Origin: Leucobacter chironomi DSM 19883
GTDB lineage: Bacteria; Actinomycetota; Actinomycetes; Actinomycetales; Microbacteriaceae
Length of the DNA: 64,000 nt
Reading direction: 5' to 3'
NCBI RefSeq assembly: GCF_000421845.1
Contig: NZ_ATXU01000005.1
Coordinates: forward strand, 204,439-268,438
This document shows positions 1-8,733 of this stretch, piece by piece (the first letter of the stretch is position 1; the number at the start of each line of letters is the position of its first letter). A program made the translations under genes and the position numbers. The notes under the pieces are model-generated. The model had not been told where the DNA came from. It was given only the letters and a program-made list of their open reading frames with translations, and made no database searches.

Positions 1-1
1 C

Positions 2-241
2 CGCACTCTGCCCGGCCGCACCGAGTCGGTCGCCATGCAGCTCACCCGGGTGCCCGAGGTGCGCTACCTCGCGTTCACCACTGGCCGCTACCAGCTCTTC
101 GTGAACATCGCGTGCACCGGGCACGACACGCTCGCCGACTTCCTCATGCGGTCCGACTGGACCGAGGACGCCGTCGAGGTCGACACCTCGATGGTGCTGC
201 AGGCCCTCAAGCGCAGCGGCGTGCGCATGGACGAGGAGTGA
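2..241 (+). CDS. Lrp/AsnC-family transcriptional regulator, C-terminal part
   Basis: The reading frame is open from base 2, so the gene starts left of the window; 79 C-terminal residues are visible. They resemble the RAM ligand-binding domain of Lrp/AsnC regulators: the stretch VRYLAFTTGRYQLFV is the typical first strand with its 'G.YDL' type motif, followed by a helix with 'L.DFL' and the final strand. The DNA-binding half is not in view. Lrp/AsnC proteins sense amino acids and bind DNA as dimers or octamers. It converges with the tauE-like gene that closes the neighbouring amino-acid operon, so a regulatory link is possible but not shown. Confidence 0.7.
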   Translation, partial: RTLPGRTESVAMQLTRVPEVRYLAFTTGRYQLFVNIACTGHDTLADFLMRSDWTEDAVEVDTSMVLQALKRSGVRMDEE

Positions 242-268
242 GCCCGGCCGGCGGGGGTGGCTTCGGGG

Positions 269-1048
269 CTACTTCTTGCCCTGGCGGAGCGTCTTGACGA
301 GCATCTGCCCCAGGATGAAGGCCAGCAGCAGCGAGAAGGCCACGTTCGACCAGAGCGGCGGGATGTGCGTCGCGATCACCGAACCGAGCGGCGACAGCAC
401 GCTCGCCGCGATGCCGAGCACAGCGGCCGACCGGATGTCGACATTGCGCCGGCGCGCGTTGCCGAGGGTGCCCGAGATCGATCCCGGGATGAGCATGATG
501 AGCGAGGTGCCCTTCGCGATGAGATCGCTCGCCCCGAAGAAGAACATCAGCACGGGCACCACGATGACGCCGCCGCCCACGCCCAGCAGCCCGGAGAGCA
601 CCCCGGTCACGAGCCCCGTCAGCACGAGCAGCGCGCCGGTGAGCACCGTGATGTCGATGACCGCGTCGCGCTGCGGCACGACGAACCAGAGGCTGATGAC
701 CACGCCCAGCAGGAACGCCATGAACATCCAGCGCAGGAAGCCCGTGGGAACCCTCGACAGCAGGTAGCTGCCGATCTGCGCCCCGACCACTACGCCCGCG
801 GCGAGCAGCACCGCAGCGAGCCAGTCGACGTTCCCCTGCACGGCGTAGCCGATGCCGCCGACCACCGCCGCGGGCAGGATCGCGGCCACCGAGGTGCCCG
901 CCGCGAGGCGCTGCTGGAACCCGAGGAACATGACGAGCATGGGGACCAGCACCACGCCGCCGCCGATCCCGAAGAGACCGGAGAGGAGGCCGGTGACCGC
1001 CCCCAGGATGCCGAGGACGATGATGCTGGGGCGTGAAGTCTGAGTCAT
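269..1048 (-). CDS. TauE/SafE (DUF81) family membrane permease
   Basis: A 259-residue integral membrane protein with about eight hydrophobic segments. The family hallmark is an internal duplication, seen here as two copies of a glycine-rich motif followed by VP: GIGGGVVLVP near residue 30 and GVGGGVIVVP near residue 158. Family members export or import small sulfur- or carbon-containing organic anions (sulfite, sulfoacetate, taurine-related compounds); the substrate cannot be read from the sequence. It is the last gene of the long minus-strand operon, 54 bp after ggt, so it may export a by-product of the pathway. It has its own start codon and may also have its own promoter. Confidence 0.85.
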   Translation of the reverse strand: MTQTSRPSIIVLGILGAVTGLLSGLFGIGGGVVLVPMLVMFLGFQQRLAAGTSVAAILPAAVVGGIGYAVQGNVDWLAAVLLAAGVVVGAQIGSYLLSRVPTGFLRWMFMAFLLGVVISLWFVVPQRDAVIDITVLTGALLVLTGLVTGVLSGLLGVGGGVIVVPVLMFFFGASDLIAKGTSLIMLIPGSISGTLGNARRRNVDIRSAAVLGIAASVLSPLGSVIATHIPPLWSNVAFSLLLAFILGQMLVKTLRQGKK

Positions 1049-1102
1049 GGAGGTCGTTTCTGAGAGAGGTGGCTGAGCTGCGGATCGGGGCTGCGCCTCC
1101 GA

Positions 1103-2647
1103 TCAGCCGGAGGCGGACACCACGATCGCAGAGCCGTCGGAGCGCGGATCGCTGGCAGCGTCGTACCCCTCGGCGCTGACACGGATCAGATTCGAGTGTC
1201 CCAGATCCTCCGAGTACGGCGGCACCGTCTTGAGCGGGAAGCCCGCGGCCGCGATGGCGTCCCGCGCGCTCTCGGGGACGTCCTCCTCGATCGTCACCCG
1301 CACCGTCCCGTCCGCACCCGGCTCGTCGACGATCCACCTCGGAGCGTGCGTCGCCTCGTGCGGGGATGCTCCGGCGAGGGAGCGCAGCAGCAGCTGCGTG
1401 TGGATCTGCGGCTGCGCCGATCCGCCCATCGTCGCCGGCACCCAGGCGAGCTCGTCGCCGCGCAGGATCAGCACGGGCATGAGCGTGTGGCGCGGCCGGC
1501 GGCCCGGCGCGAACGCGTTCGGCGAGGCGGGGTCGAGCGAGAACGACGTGCCCCGGTTCTGGAACAGGATTCCCGTCTCGGGGTCGAGCACCGCGGCCCC
1601 GAAGCCGAAGTACACCGAGTTGATGAGCGAGATCGCCCAGCCGTCGGCGCTGACGGCGCTCAGGCCGACGGTGTCGCCGCTCGGCTTCGCCTCGCGCGGG
1701 GGCGCGTGCTCCGGTCGGGGCATCGCGATGAGTTCCGGGCCGGTGGGGCCGCCCGATGCAGGGTCGGCGAGGTAGGCCGCGCGCACCGCATTGCCGCCCC
1801 GGAACGCGTCTGCGAGGGCGCCCGCTCCCGCGCCGAGCGGATCGTCGATCCCGTCCGCGATGGCCTCGAGGGCGCGCAGCAGGATGAATCCCGAAGTGTT
1901 CGGCGGCCCGGTGATGACGCGGTGGTCGCCGAATGATCCTTCGAGGGGGTCGTCCCAGAAGGCGGTGTAGGCCGCGGCGTCCTCGGGCGCGATCTTCGAC
2001 CCGAGCGCCTGCAGGCCCGCCACCCAGCGCTGCGCGAGCTCGCCCGTGTAGAACTCCTCCGGCCCGCCCGCGGCGAGTCGGCGCAGCGAGTCGGCGAGCG
2101 CGGGCTGCACGAACGGCTGCCCCTGCACGAGCGGCAGCCCGTCCGGGATGAAGGCTTGCCGGCAGCCGGGGTCGAGTTCGAGCACCTCGCGCTCGTCGAC
2201 GATCGCGGCCGCGACCGACTTCGCCGTGGGCACGCCGTCGGCGGCGTAGCGGATCGCGGCCTCCAGGTGCTGCTCCCAGCTGCGGGTCGCCCCGAAGTCG
2301 TGCAGCTCGCCCCATCCCCGCACCCCGCCGGGCACGGTCACGGTGTCGATGCCGCGCAGCGGCAGCAGCTCGCCGTACGCCTCGCGGAGCGCGTCGAGCG
2401 ACTGGGCGGCGGGAGCGGTGCCCGTCGCGTTGAGGAAGCGCACCTCGCCCTCCGGCGAGCGCACCAGGGCGACGAGGTCGCCGCCCAGCGCCACATTGTT
2501 CGGGTACACCACGCAGAGGGCGGCAGCGGCGGCGAGCGCCGCATCGATCGCGTTGCCGCCCGCTTCGAGTGCGGCGGCGCCGGCCTCGGTGGCGAGGTGG
2601 TGCGAGGTCGAGATGGCTCCGCGGGGGTGTGCGTCGGGGTGGGTCAT
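1103..2647 (-). CDS. Gamma-glutamyltransferase-family Ntn hydrolase, cytosolic type
   Basis: 514 residues, the usual length for this family. GGNAIDAA near residue 31 is the typical N-terminal motif. The autoprocessing/nucleophile threonine is most likely Thr326 in SGDTVGLSAV, followed by SVYFGFG and a proline/arginine-rich RRPRHTLMP segment. There is no signal peptide, unlike classical periplasmic GGT; this resembles the cytosolic YwrD/HpxW-like branch, which includes hydrolases acting on gamma-glutamyl or oxamate-type amide bonds. The start codon overlaps the stop of the GntR gene by 4 bp, so the two are translationally coupled. Together with the Liv-type importer and RidA it probably hydrolyses an imported amide or gamma-glutamyl compound; the substrate is unknown. 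Confidence 0.85.
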   Translation of the reverse strand: MTHPDAHPRGAISTSHHLATEAGAAALEAGGNAIDAALAAAAALCVVYPNNVALGGDLVALVRSPEGEVRFLNATGTAPAAQSLDALREAYGELLPLRGIDTVTVPGGVRGWGELHDFGATRSWEQHLEAAIRYAADGVPTAKSVAAAIVDEREVLELDPGCRQAFIPDGLPLVQGQPFVQPALADSLRRLAAGGPEEFYTGELAQRWVAGLQALGSKIAPEDAAAYTAFWDDPLEGSFGDHRVITGPPNTSGFILLRALEAIADGIDDPLGAGAGALADAFRGGNAVRAAYLADPASGGPTGPELIAMPRPEHAPPREAKPSGDTVGLSAVSADGWAISLINSVYFGFGAAVLDPETGILFQNRGTSFSLDPASPNAFAPGRRPRHTLMPVLILRGDELAWVPATMGGSAQPQIHTQLLLRSLAGASPHEATHAPRWIVDEPGADGTVRVTIEEDVPESARDAIAAAGFPLKTVPPYSEDLGHSNLIRVSAEGYDAASDPRSDGSAIVVSASG

Positions 2648-3375
2648 CCCTGTGCTCCTTCGTCGTTCGCGCCCGTCGCGGCGAGGGCGATCTGCTTGCT
2701 GATGTCGAGCACGTGGGCTCGGGCCTCCGCCTCGGCGGTCGTCGGGTCGCCGGCGGCGATCGCCTCGAAGATCCGGCGGTGCGCGACGCTCGACGCCTCG
2801 CGGCGCTCCTTCGTCTGGTACCGGCTGGCACGGCTCGGGGCGATCTGCTGGGCGATCTGCTCGTTGATGAGTTCGAGCAGCGGGTTGTGGGCGTACTGCG
2901 CGATGGCCTGGTGGAAGGCCCGATCGAGCTCCGCGTACCGCTCCTTCGTGACGTCCACTTCCATCGCCTCGACCAGCTCGCGCAGCTGCGCGATGTCGCG
3001 GGGGGTGGCGCGCGTCGCGGTGATCCCCGCGATCGGCGGTTCGACGATGGCGCGCAGCTCCATGATGTCGCGGATCTCGGGGTGCACCGCCGAGACGGCG
3101 CTGGAGATGCGGTCGGCGATCCCGGATCGCTCGCCCGGGCTCAGCACGATGGTGCCGCGCCCCGGCTTGCGGTCGATGAAGCCGCGGTTTTCGAGCTCCC
3201 GCAGCGCCTCCCTGATCGAGACGCGCGAGACGCCGAGGTGCTGGGCGAGCTCGCGCTCGGCCGGAAGCTTCTCGCCCGGCGCGAGGTCGCCCTCGAGGAT
3301 CAGCCGTTCAAGGTCGACCGAGAGCCGGTCGGGCACCGAGAGGGTCGCCCCCCTGTTGATCGAGTCCCAGTCCAT
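2644..3375 (-). CDS. GntR-family transcriptional regulator, FadR/FCD subfamily
   Basis: 243 residues. An N-terminal winged helix-turn-helix spans about residues 20-80 (LPAERELAQHLGVSRVSIRE is the classic GntR core). The C-terminal FCD domain shows its metal/ligand residues: D and H in AELDRAFHQ, H in VAHRRIF and H in ARAHVLDI. FCD regulators usually repress an operon and release it when an organic acid or amino acid binds. It lies inside the operon between livF and ggt, with a 4-bp overlap to ggt. A palindrome of the FadR type (GGTCTGACC core) sits in the operon promoter region near 8734, so autoregulation of the whole operon is likely. Confidence 0.9.
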   Translation of the reverse strand: MDWDSINRGATLSVPDRLSVDLERLILEGDLAPGEKLPAERELAQHLGVSRVSIREALRELENRGFIDRKPGRGTIVLSPGERSGIADRISSAVSAVHPEIRDIMELRAIVEPPIAGITATRATPRDIAQLRELVEAMEVDVTKERYAELDRAFHQAIAQYAHNPLLELINEQIAQQIAPSRASRYQTKERREASSVAHRRIFEAIAAGDPTTAEAEARAHVLDISKQIALAATGANDEGAQG

Positions 3376-3449
3376 TGCGCACTTCCATTCTCAGTTCGAT
3401 AGCCTCACCGCGGGGCCGCTCAGATCGCACTCGTCCGCTCCGGGTGCCG

Positions 3450-4163
3450 TCACGTGTCCGTGCCCTTGCCGAAGTAGGCCTCGTGCAGCCGTTCGTCCTC
3501 GAGCATGGCCGCCGCCTCGCCACCTCCTGAGATCTTGCCCGTCTCCATGAGGTACCCCCGATCCGCGATCGAGAGCGCCATGCGGGCGTTCTGCTCGATC
3601 AGCAGCACACTGGTGCCCGAACGGTTGATCTCCTCGATCACCTCGAACATCTGCGCGACCACCTTTGGGGCGAGACCCATCGATGGCTCATCCAGCATAA
3701 GCAGTTTCGGGCGTCTGATGAGCGCACGGGAGAGGGCGAGCATCTGCTGCTCCCCGCCGGACAGGGTTGCGGCGGTCTGGTGACGGCGCTCTTCGAGCCG
3801 CGGGAAGAGCGAGAACACGGTCGCGACCTCGGCCGAGAAATCGGTCGATGCGCCCCAGTGGGCGATCTGCAGGTTCTCGAACACCGACATCCGGCCGAAG
3901 ATATGCCGGCCCTCCGGCACGAGCGAGAGCCCGGCCCGGGTCCGCTGCTCGGCGCGGCGGGACGAGATGTCCTGCTCCAGGAAGGCGATCCGCCCTCGGC
4001 TCTTGTTGAGTCCTGCGACCGAGCGCAGCAGGCTGCTCTTGCCGGCTCCGTTCGCTCCGACCACGACGACGAGTTCGCCCTCGTCGACGTGCATGTCGAC
4101 GTCGGTGACCGCCCTGACCACGCCGTAGCGCACGTTCAGGCCTTCGACTTCGAGCACTCTCAC
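3450..4163 (-). CDS. livF: Branched-chain amino acid-type ABC transporter ATP-binding protein LivF
   Basis: 237 residues, normal for LivF. Walker A is GANGAGKSS near residue 37, the signature is LSGGEQQ, and Walker B is LLMLDEPS. The C-terminal GRHIFGRMSVFENL and NRSGTSVLLIEQN segments are typical of LivF rather than LivG. It provides one of the two nucleotide-binding domains on the cytoplasmic face of a Liv-type importer. Its start overlaps the stop of the fused livMG gene by 4 bp (ATGA). Liv transporters carry branched-chain amino acids but also urea, amides and aromatic acids, so the substrate here is open. Confidence 0.93.
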   Translation of the reverse strand: MRVLEVEGLNVRYGVVRAVTDVDMHVDEGELVVVVGANGAGKSSLLRSVAGLNKSRGRIAFLEQDISSRRAEQRTRAGLSLVPEGRHIFGRMSVFENLQIAHWGASTDFSAEVATVFSLFPRLEERRHQTAATLSGGEQQMLALSRALIRRPKLLMLDEPSMGLAPKVVAQMFEVIEEINRSGTSVLLIEQNARMALSIADRGYLMETGKISGGGEAAAMLEDERLHEAYFGKGTDT

Positions 4164-6016
4164 TTCGCATCACTCCCCAGGTAGGCCTCGAGCACTTCAG
4201 GATTGACGCGGATCTCGGCCGGCGTGCCGTCGGCGATGATCACGCCGTGATCGAGCACGATGATCCGGTCGGAGACCCCCATGAGCAGGTCCATGTCGTG
4301 CTCGATGAGGATCACGTCGATGCCGCGCTCCCGGATCCGCTTGATGAGGCGGGCGAGGTCGCGGGTCTCGCTCTCGTTCAGGCCCGCCGCCGGCTCGTCG
4401 AGCAGCAGCACGTTCGGGCGCGTCATGAGGGCGCGCGCGATCTCGACTCGGCGCTGCTGGTACGCGTCGAGCGAGGAGGCCCGCTTGTCGCGGCTGTCCC
4501 ACACGTCCATGAAGGCCAGCACCTCCTCGGCCTCTTCGACCGTAGCCCGCTCAGGCGCCCGCACGAACGGGAACGGCGACAGGAACTTCGGAACGAACCC
4601 GGCGAGGCGCGAGTGCCCGCCCACGAGCAGGTTCTCGAGCACCGTCATGTCCCAGAAGAGGCGCACGGTCTGGAAGGTTCTCGCGATGCCTCGCATCGCG
4701 ACCGCACTCGATTCGAGGCGCTGCGTCTGCTCGCCGTGCAACTCGATCGTGCCCGACGTCGCCCGGGTGACACCGGAGATGGCGTTGAGCAGAGTCGATT
4801 TGCCGGCGCCGTTCGGCCCCATGAGGCCGAGTACTTCGCCGTGCCTGAGCTCGAAGGTGACCGCTTCGAGGGCGACGAGCCCGCCGAACACCTGCTTGAC
4901 GTTCTCGGCCTTCAGCACGGGTGCGCCGGCCGCCACGGGCGTCTCTCGCTCGTTCACGATGAGCTCGCCCTCCGGCGATTCCTTCCCTCCTCGCGCCCGG
5001 GTGAGTTCGAGGCGCTTCGAGATGATGCCGCCGGGGCGCAGGATCATGAGCACCACGACGATGAGCGCGAGGAACCCCGTGCGGAACTCGGGGTGCGCCT
5101 GGATGAGCGGGATGTCCTTCGCGACGGCCTGGAAGAAGATCCACAGCACTGCGCCGGTGATCGGACCCCACAGCGTGCCCGCCCCACCGAGGATGACGAG
5201 GCTCAGCACGATGAAGTTGTCTTCGAGGGTGAAGCTGTCGGGGTTCACGAACTGGTTCATGTGGGCGAAGAACACGCCGATCACGCCGGCGGTCGAAGCC
5301 CCGACCACGTAGGCCAGCAGCTTGTAGCGCCGCGTGCGGATCCCCATCGACGAGGCGACGAGCTCGTCCTCGCGGATGGCGACCCAGGCCCGCCCGACGG
5401 GCGAGGCGATGAGCGAGGCGAGCGCGACGACGAGGATGACCACGACGAGGAACACGATGTAGTAGGTGGTCAGCGGTCGCACGATCTCGCCCGTGAGGGT
5501 GAGTGCGGGGATGTTGCGGATGCCGACCGCGCCGCCGGTGAAGTCGGTCCAGTTGATGGAGACGATGCGCACGATCTCGCCGAAGGCGAGCGTCATGATG
5601 GCGAGGTAGTCGCCGCGGGCGCGCAGCGTGGGGTATCCGATGATCGAGCCCGCTATGCCGGCCAGCACGATCGCCGCCACGATACTGAGTGGAAGCACCC
5701 AGGCGAGCGCGGCGGGGTTGTCCACCAGGTTGACGCCGAAGGTTCTCGTGCAGAATATGGCCGTCGTATAGGCGCCGACGATGAAGAAGGCGATGAAACC
5801 GAGGTCGAGCAGGCCGGTGATGCCGACGAGGATGTTCAGGCCGGAGGCGAGTGCCACGTAGATGAGCGCCAGGGCGGCCACGCGGATCCACTTGTCGCCG
5901 GGCAGCACCAGGGGAGCGAGCAGGCCGATGAAGAGGAAGACCGCGGGCCAGATCCAGCGCTTGAAGCCGTGATCCTGCCTGAGGATGACGATGGGGGCGG
6001 TGTGCGTGTTCGACAT
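4160..6016 (-). CDS. Fused Liv-type ABC transporter permease LivM and ATPase LivG
   Basis: A single 618-residue protein. Residues about 1-340 are a LivM permease with eight to ten membrane segments, including GLDLGFIAF-like and GRAWVAIREDE motifs (the cytoplasmic coupling loop near residue 210). Residues about 365-618 are a LivG ATPase: Walker A GPNGAGKST near residue 400, signature-like DAYQQRRVEIARAL, Walker B VLLLDEPAAGL and the LivG-specific IEHDMDLLMG. LivM and LivG are usually separate genes; fusions are known in some lineages. I chose the ATG at 6016 (MSNTHTAP) because it follows the livH stop by only 2 bp; the frame stays open upstream, but that part overlaps livH and does not look like a permease. 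It pairs with LivH and LivF in the same operon. Confidence 0.93.
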   Translation of the reverse strand: MSNTHTAPIVILRQDHGFKRWIWPAVFLFIGLLAPLVLPGDKWIRVAALALIYVALASGLNILVGITGLLDLGFIAFFIVGAYTTAIFCTRTFGVNLVDNPAALAWVLPLSIVAAIVLAGIAGSIIGYPTLRARGDYLAIMTLAFGEIVRIVSINWTDFTGGAVGIRNIPALTLTGEIVRPLTTYYIVFLVVVILVVALASLIASPVGRAWVAIREDELVASSMGIRTRRYKLLAYVVGASTAGVIGVFFAHMNQFVNPDSFTLEDNFIVLSLVILGGAGTLWGPITGAVLWIFFQAVAKDIPLIQAHPEFRTGFLALIVVVLMILRPGGIISKRLELTRARGGKESPEGELIVNERETPVAAGAPVLKAENVKQVFGGLVALEAVTFELRHGEVLGLMGPNGAGKSTLLNAISGVTRATSGTIELHGEQTQRLESSAVAMRGIARTFQTVRLFWDMTVLENLLVGGHSRLAGFVPKFLSPFPFVRAPERATVEEAEEVLAFMDVWDSRDKRASSLDAYQQRRVEIARALMTRPNVLLLDEPAAGLNESETRDLARLIKRIRERGIDVILIEHDMDLLMGVSDRIIVLDHGVIIADGTPAEIRVNPEVLEAYLGSDAK

Positions 6017-6018
6017 CG

Positions 6019-6924
6019 TTAGACCTTCTGTACCTCTCGGCGGCCGAGCAGCCCCTGCGGGCGGAGCCACAGGATGATGACCAGGATCCCGAACGCGATG
6101 ACGTCGCGGTAGGCGGATCCCTGCGGGACGTAGGACGCGGCGAGCTCCTCGCTGACGCCCAGCACGAGGCCTCCGACGAAGGCGCCCGGGATGCTGCCGA
6201 TGCCGCCGAGCACGGCGGCGACCAGCGCTTTCAGACCCGGCAGGAAGCCCATGGTGGCGGCGGCGAACCCGTACCGCTGCGAGTAGAGCAGACCCGCGAC
6301 CGCGGCGAGGGCCGAACCGAGCACGAAGGTGGTTGAGATGACCCTGTCGACGCCGATGCCCATGAGCCTCGCCGCGTCCTTGTCCTCCGCGGTGGCGCGG
6401 ATCGCGCGGCCGATCGGGGTGAAGCGGATCACCGCCCAGAAGGCGAGGGTCACCGCCACGGCCACTGTGAGCACGATGACGTCGATGCGCTGCACTCGCG
6501 CACCGAAGATGTTGAGGGCCTCGCCCAGTTCGGGGCGGGGCACCGGGAGCTGCGCGGCGCCGAAGAGGAAGGTCGCCACGGCGCGCAGCAGCATCGACAC
6601 TGCGATCGCGGTGATGAGCATGGAGAGGATCGGGGCGTTGCGCAGCGGCCGGTACGCGATCCTCTCGATGAGCCAGCCGATGAGCGAGCCGACGATGAGC
6701 CCGAAGAGGATCGCCGCCCACGCGGGGAGACCCGGGCCGTCGATGCTCGCGTCTGCGATGAGGATGTTGGTCTGGCCGGCGACGAGCGCTCCGACGGCGC
6801 CGAACATGAAGATCTCGCCGAAGGCGAAGTTCACCATGCCGAGGACGCCGTAGACGACGCTGAACGCGACGGCGAGCAGCCCGTAGATGCCGCCGACGGC
6901 GAGACCGTTGATGATTTCCTGCAT
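6019..6924 (-). CDS. livH: Branched-chain amino acid-type ABC transporter permease LivH
   Basis: 301 residues, almost wholly hydrophobic. It begins directly with the family motif GLAVGGIYGLLAVAFSVVYG and continues with GMVNFAFGE, both diagnostic of LivH. The coupling loop RAIRATAEDKDAARLMGI lies near residue 145-165. It forms the membrane channel of the importer with the LivM half of the next gene, which starts 2 bp downstream. Upstream is the binding-protein gene with a 79-bp gap. Confidence 0.93.
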   Translation of the reverse strand: MQEIINGLAVGGIYGLLAVAFSVVYGVLGMVNFAFGEIFMFGAVGALVAGQTNILIADASIDGPGLPAWAAILFGLIVGSLIGWLIERIAYRPLRNAPILSMLITAIAVSMLLRAVATFLFGAAQLPVPRPELGEALNIFGARVQRIDVIVLTVAVAVTLAFWAVIRFTPIGRAIRATAEDKDAARLMGIGVDRVISTTFVLGSALAAVAGLLYSQRYGFAAATMGFLPGLKALVAAVLGGIGSIPGAFVGGLVLGVSEELAASYVPQGSAYRDVIAFGILVIILWLRPQGLLGRREVQKV

Positions 6925-7003
6925 TACCTAATCTCCGTAGCCTGCTGGGGGAACCGGATGAGGATCCCGGTGGGCGCCGAGGCCGGCGCCCACCGGGCGG
7001 TTG

Positions 7004-8167
7004 CTACTCCTTGATGACCACGAAGGCGCCGTCTTCGATGCGCTGGAAGGTGAGGTTGCCCACACGGTTCCCCTCGTCATCGAAGCTGATCTCGCCGGAG
7101 ACGCCGGGGAATCCCTCCGTCGCCGCGATCGCCTCGGTCACTGCCGCGCGATCGGTCGATCCCGCGGTCTCCATGGCCTGCGCCGCGATGTACGTGGCGT
7201 CGTAGGCGAGCGCCGCCCAGGAGCTCGGCTCCTTGTCGTACTTCTTCGTGAAGGCCTCGACGAACTCGGCGGCCTCGGGGCTGTCGTCGCTCGCGGAGAA
7301 GGCCGAGTAGACCTCGACGCCTTCGGCGTTGTCGCCGGCGAGCTCGATGAAGAGCGGGCTCGCGGCCCCGTCGGAGGCGAAGATCGGCACATCGGATCCC
7401 GCATCGCGCACCTGGTTCACGATCTTGCCGGCCTCGGTGTAGAAGCCGCCGATGAAGACCGCGTCCGGGTCGTCCTTGAGCGCCGTGTCGACGGTGCTCG
7501 CGAAGTTCACCGTGCCCAGCTGGTAGGCCTGGGAGCTGGTGACAGTGCCACCGGCCTTCTCGATGCCCTCCGTGAACGCGTCGGCGACGCCCTTGCCGTA
7601 GTCGTCCTGCTGATACAGCACGGCGACCTTCTTCACACCCCGGTTCTCGGCGATGAACTTCGCCGCCTCGGCGCCCTGGTAGGCGTCGGTGAACACGGTG
7701 CGGAAGAAGATGTCGCTCGCGCCGCTCAGCTCGGGTGACGTGACCGCCGATGCGATGATCGGCAGGCCGCACTGCGTGTAGATGGGCAGGCCCGACAGTG
7801 CGACGCTCGAGAAGCTGAACCCGAGAACGACCGGAATATCGGCGTTGTCGCAGAACTCCTGCGCGATCACGGGGCCGTTGGCCGGCTTGCCCTCGTCGTC
7901 GACCCCTTCGAGAGTCAGTTCGCGGTCCAGCACGCCGCCGTCGGCGTTGATCTCCTCGATGGCGAGGTCGATGCCCTCGCGCATCTCGAGACCGTAGCTC
8001 GCGAAGTCTCCGGAGAGGGTCGCCGTGTATCCGAGCGGGATCGCGCCTTCGGCGCCGCCTCCGTCACCGGAGCCGCCCGATCCACCCGAGGAGCACGCGC
8101 TCAGCGCGAGGAGCGCGACGCCCGTCACGACCGCCAGTTTGGCTGTTCTCTTGCTCAACATTCTCAT
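7004..8167 (-). CDS. Liv-type extracellular substrate-binding lipoprotein
   Basis: 387 residues from the ATG at 8167; a second in-frame ATG lies 6 bp further in. The N-terminus is a lipoprotein signal with positive residues, a hydrophobic core and the lipobox LSAC, placing the lipidated cysteine at about residue 25. A serine/glycine linker (SSGGSGGSGDGGG) follows. The mature part is a type I periplasmic-binding-protein fold as in LivK/LivJ: YTATLSGDFASYG at its start, then GFSFSSVALSGLPIY and AVLYQQDDYGKG. In a Gram-positive cell it is anchored to the outer face of the membrane and delivers substrate to LivH/LivM. The binding-site residues do not allow me to name the ligand. Confidence 0.92.
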   Translation of the reverse strand: MRMLSKRTAKLAVVTGVALLALSACSSGGSGGSGDGGGAEGAIPLGYTATLSGDFASYGLEMREGIDLAIEEINADGGVLDRELTLEGVDDEGKPANGPVIAQEFCDNADIPVVLGFSFSSVALSGLPIYTQCGLPIIASAVTSPELSGASDIFFRTVFTDAYQGAEAAKFIAENRGVKKVAVLYQQDDYGKGVADAFTEGIEKAGGTVTSSQAYQLGTVNFASTVDTALKDDPDAVFIGGFYTEAGKIVNQVRDAGSDVPIFASDGAASPLFIELAGDNAEGVEVYSAFSASDDSPEAAEFVEAFTKKYDKEPSSWAALAYDATYIAAQAMETAGSTDRAAVTEAIAATEGFPGVSGEISFDDEGNRVGNLTFQRIEDGAFVVIKE

Positions 8168-8187
8168 CACACCCGTCGGTTCGGAGG

Positions 8188-8685
8188 TCAGTCGACCGTC
8201 TCGATCGTCATCCAGTTTTCGAAGCAGTGGTTCGCGGCGAGCGAGGTGACGCCGATCGTCGCGCGGCCGCCGAGGCCGTTCTCCTCGCCGAACACGTCGC
8301 GGAAGAGGTCCGTGGCGCCGCACGACACGAGGTTCACGTCGACGAAGTCCGGCGCGGCGACCACGAAGTTCAGCGAGTTCACGAGGCACTTCACGCGGTC
8401 GAGCGAGCCGAGCGCGAGGCGCATCGTGCCGAGGCAGTTCAGCGCGGTCTGGCGGGCCTCGGCGTAGCCCTGCTCGACGGTGACCTCGGCGCCGAGCTTG
8501 CCGGCGTGGGTCGGCTGGCCGTTGTGGCCCACGATGTCGGCGACGTGGCCCGAGAGGAAGAGCAGGTTCCCGGTCTTGTGGAACGCCTTCATCGTGCCGT
8601 AGTAGGTGCCGTGGTAGCCGCCGTTGCTGTAGTCGGGGATGTCCAGGCCGAGCTCCGCCACGCGCGCTTCGTATGAGACAGACAC
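8188..8685 (-). CDS. RidA/YjgF-family enamine/imine deaminase-like protein
   Basis: 165 residues, some 30 longer than classical RidA because of an N-terminal extension. FLSGHVAD near residue 43 is the RidA-fold core, and GRATIGVTSL near residue 140 contains the arginine that corresponds to the substrate-binding Arg of RidA. RidA proteins hydrolyse reactive enamines or imines made during amino-acid and amide breakdown. I used the GTG at 8685, preceded by a good AAGGAG site about 8 bp upstream. It is the first gene of the operon and is followed by the binding protein after 20 bp. This position suggests the imported compound is processed through an imine or enamine intermediate. Confidence 0.85.
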   Translation of the reverse strand: MSVSYEARVAELGLDIPDYSNGGYHGTYYGTMKAFHKTGNLLFLSGHVADIVGHNGQPTHAGKLGAEVTVEQGYAEARQTALNCLGTMRLALGSLDRVKCLVNSLNFVVAAPDFVDVNLVSCGATDLFRDVFGEENGLGGRATIGVTSLAANHCFENWMTIETVD

Positions 8686-8733
8686 TATATTTCTCCTTCT
8701 TCTCGTCGTTGAGGTGTCGGGTTAATCAGGACT

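Noticed and set aside
207..2831. An 874-codon open frame on the minus strand
   Set aside because: It is arginine-rich noise in another frame of the ggt/tauE genes; the proteins of those genes are clear and the long frame has no domain.
4160..6721. A longer start for the fused livMG gene
   Set aside because: The extra N-terminal part is out-of-frame livH sequence; the real start at 6016 is 2 bp after the livH stop.
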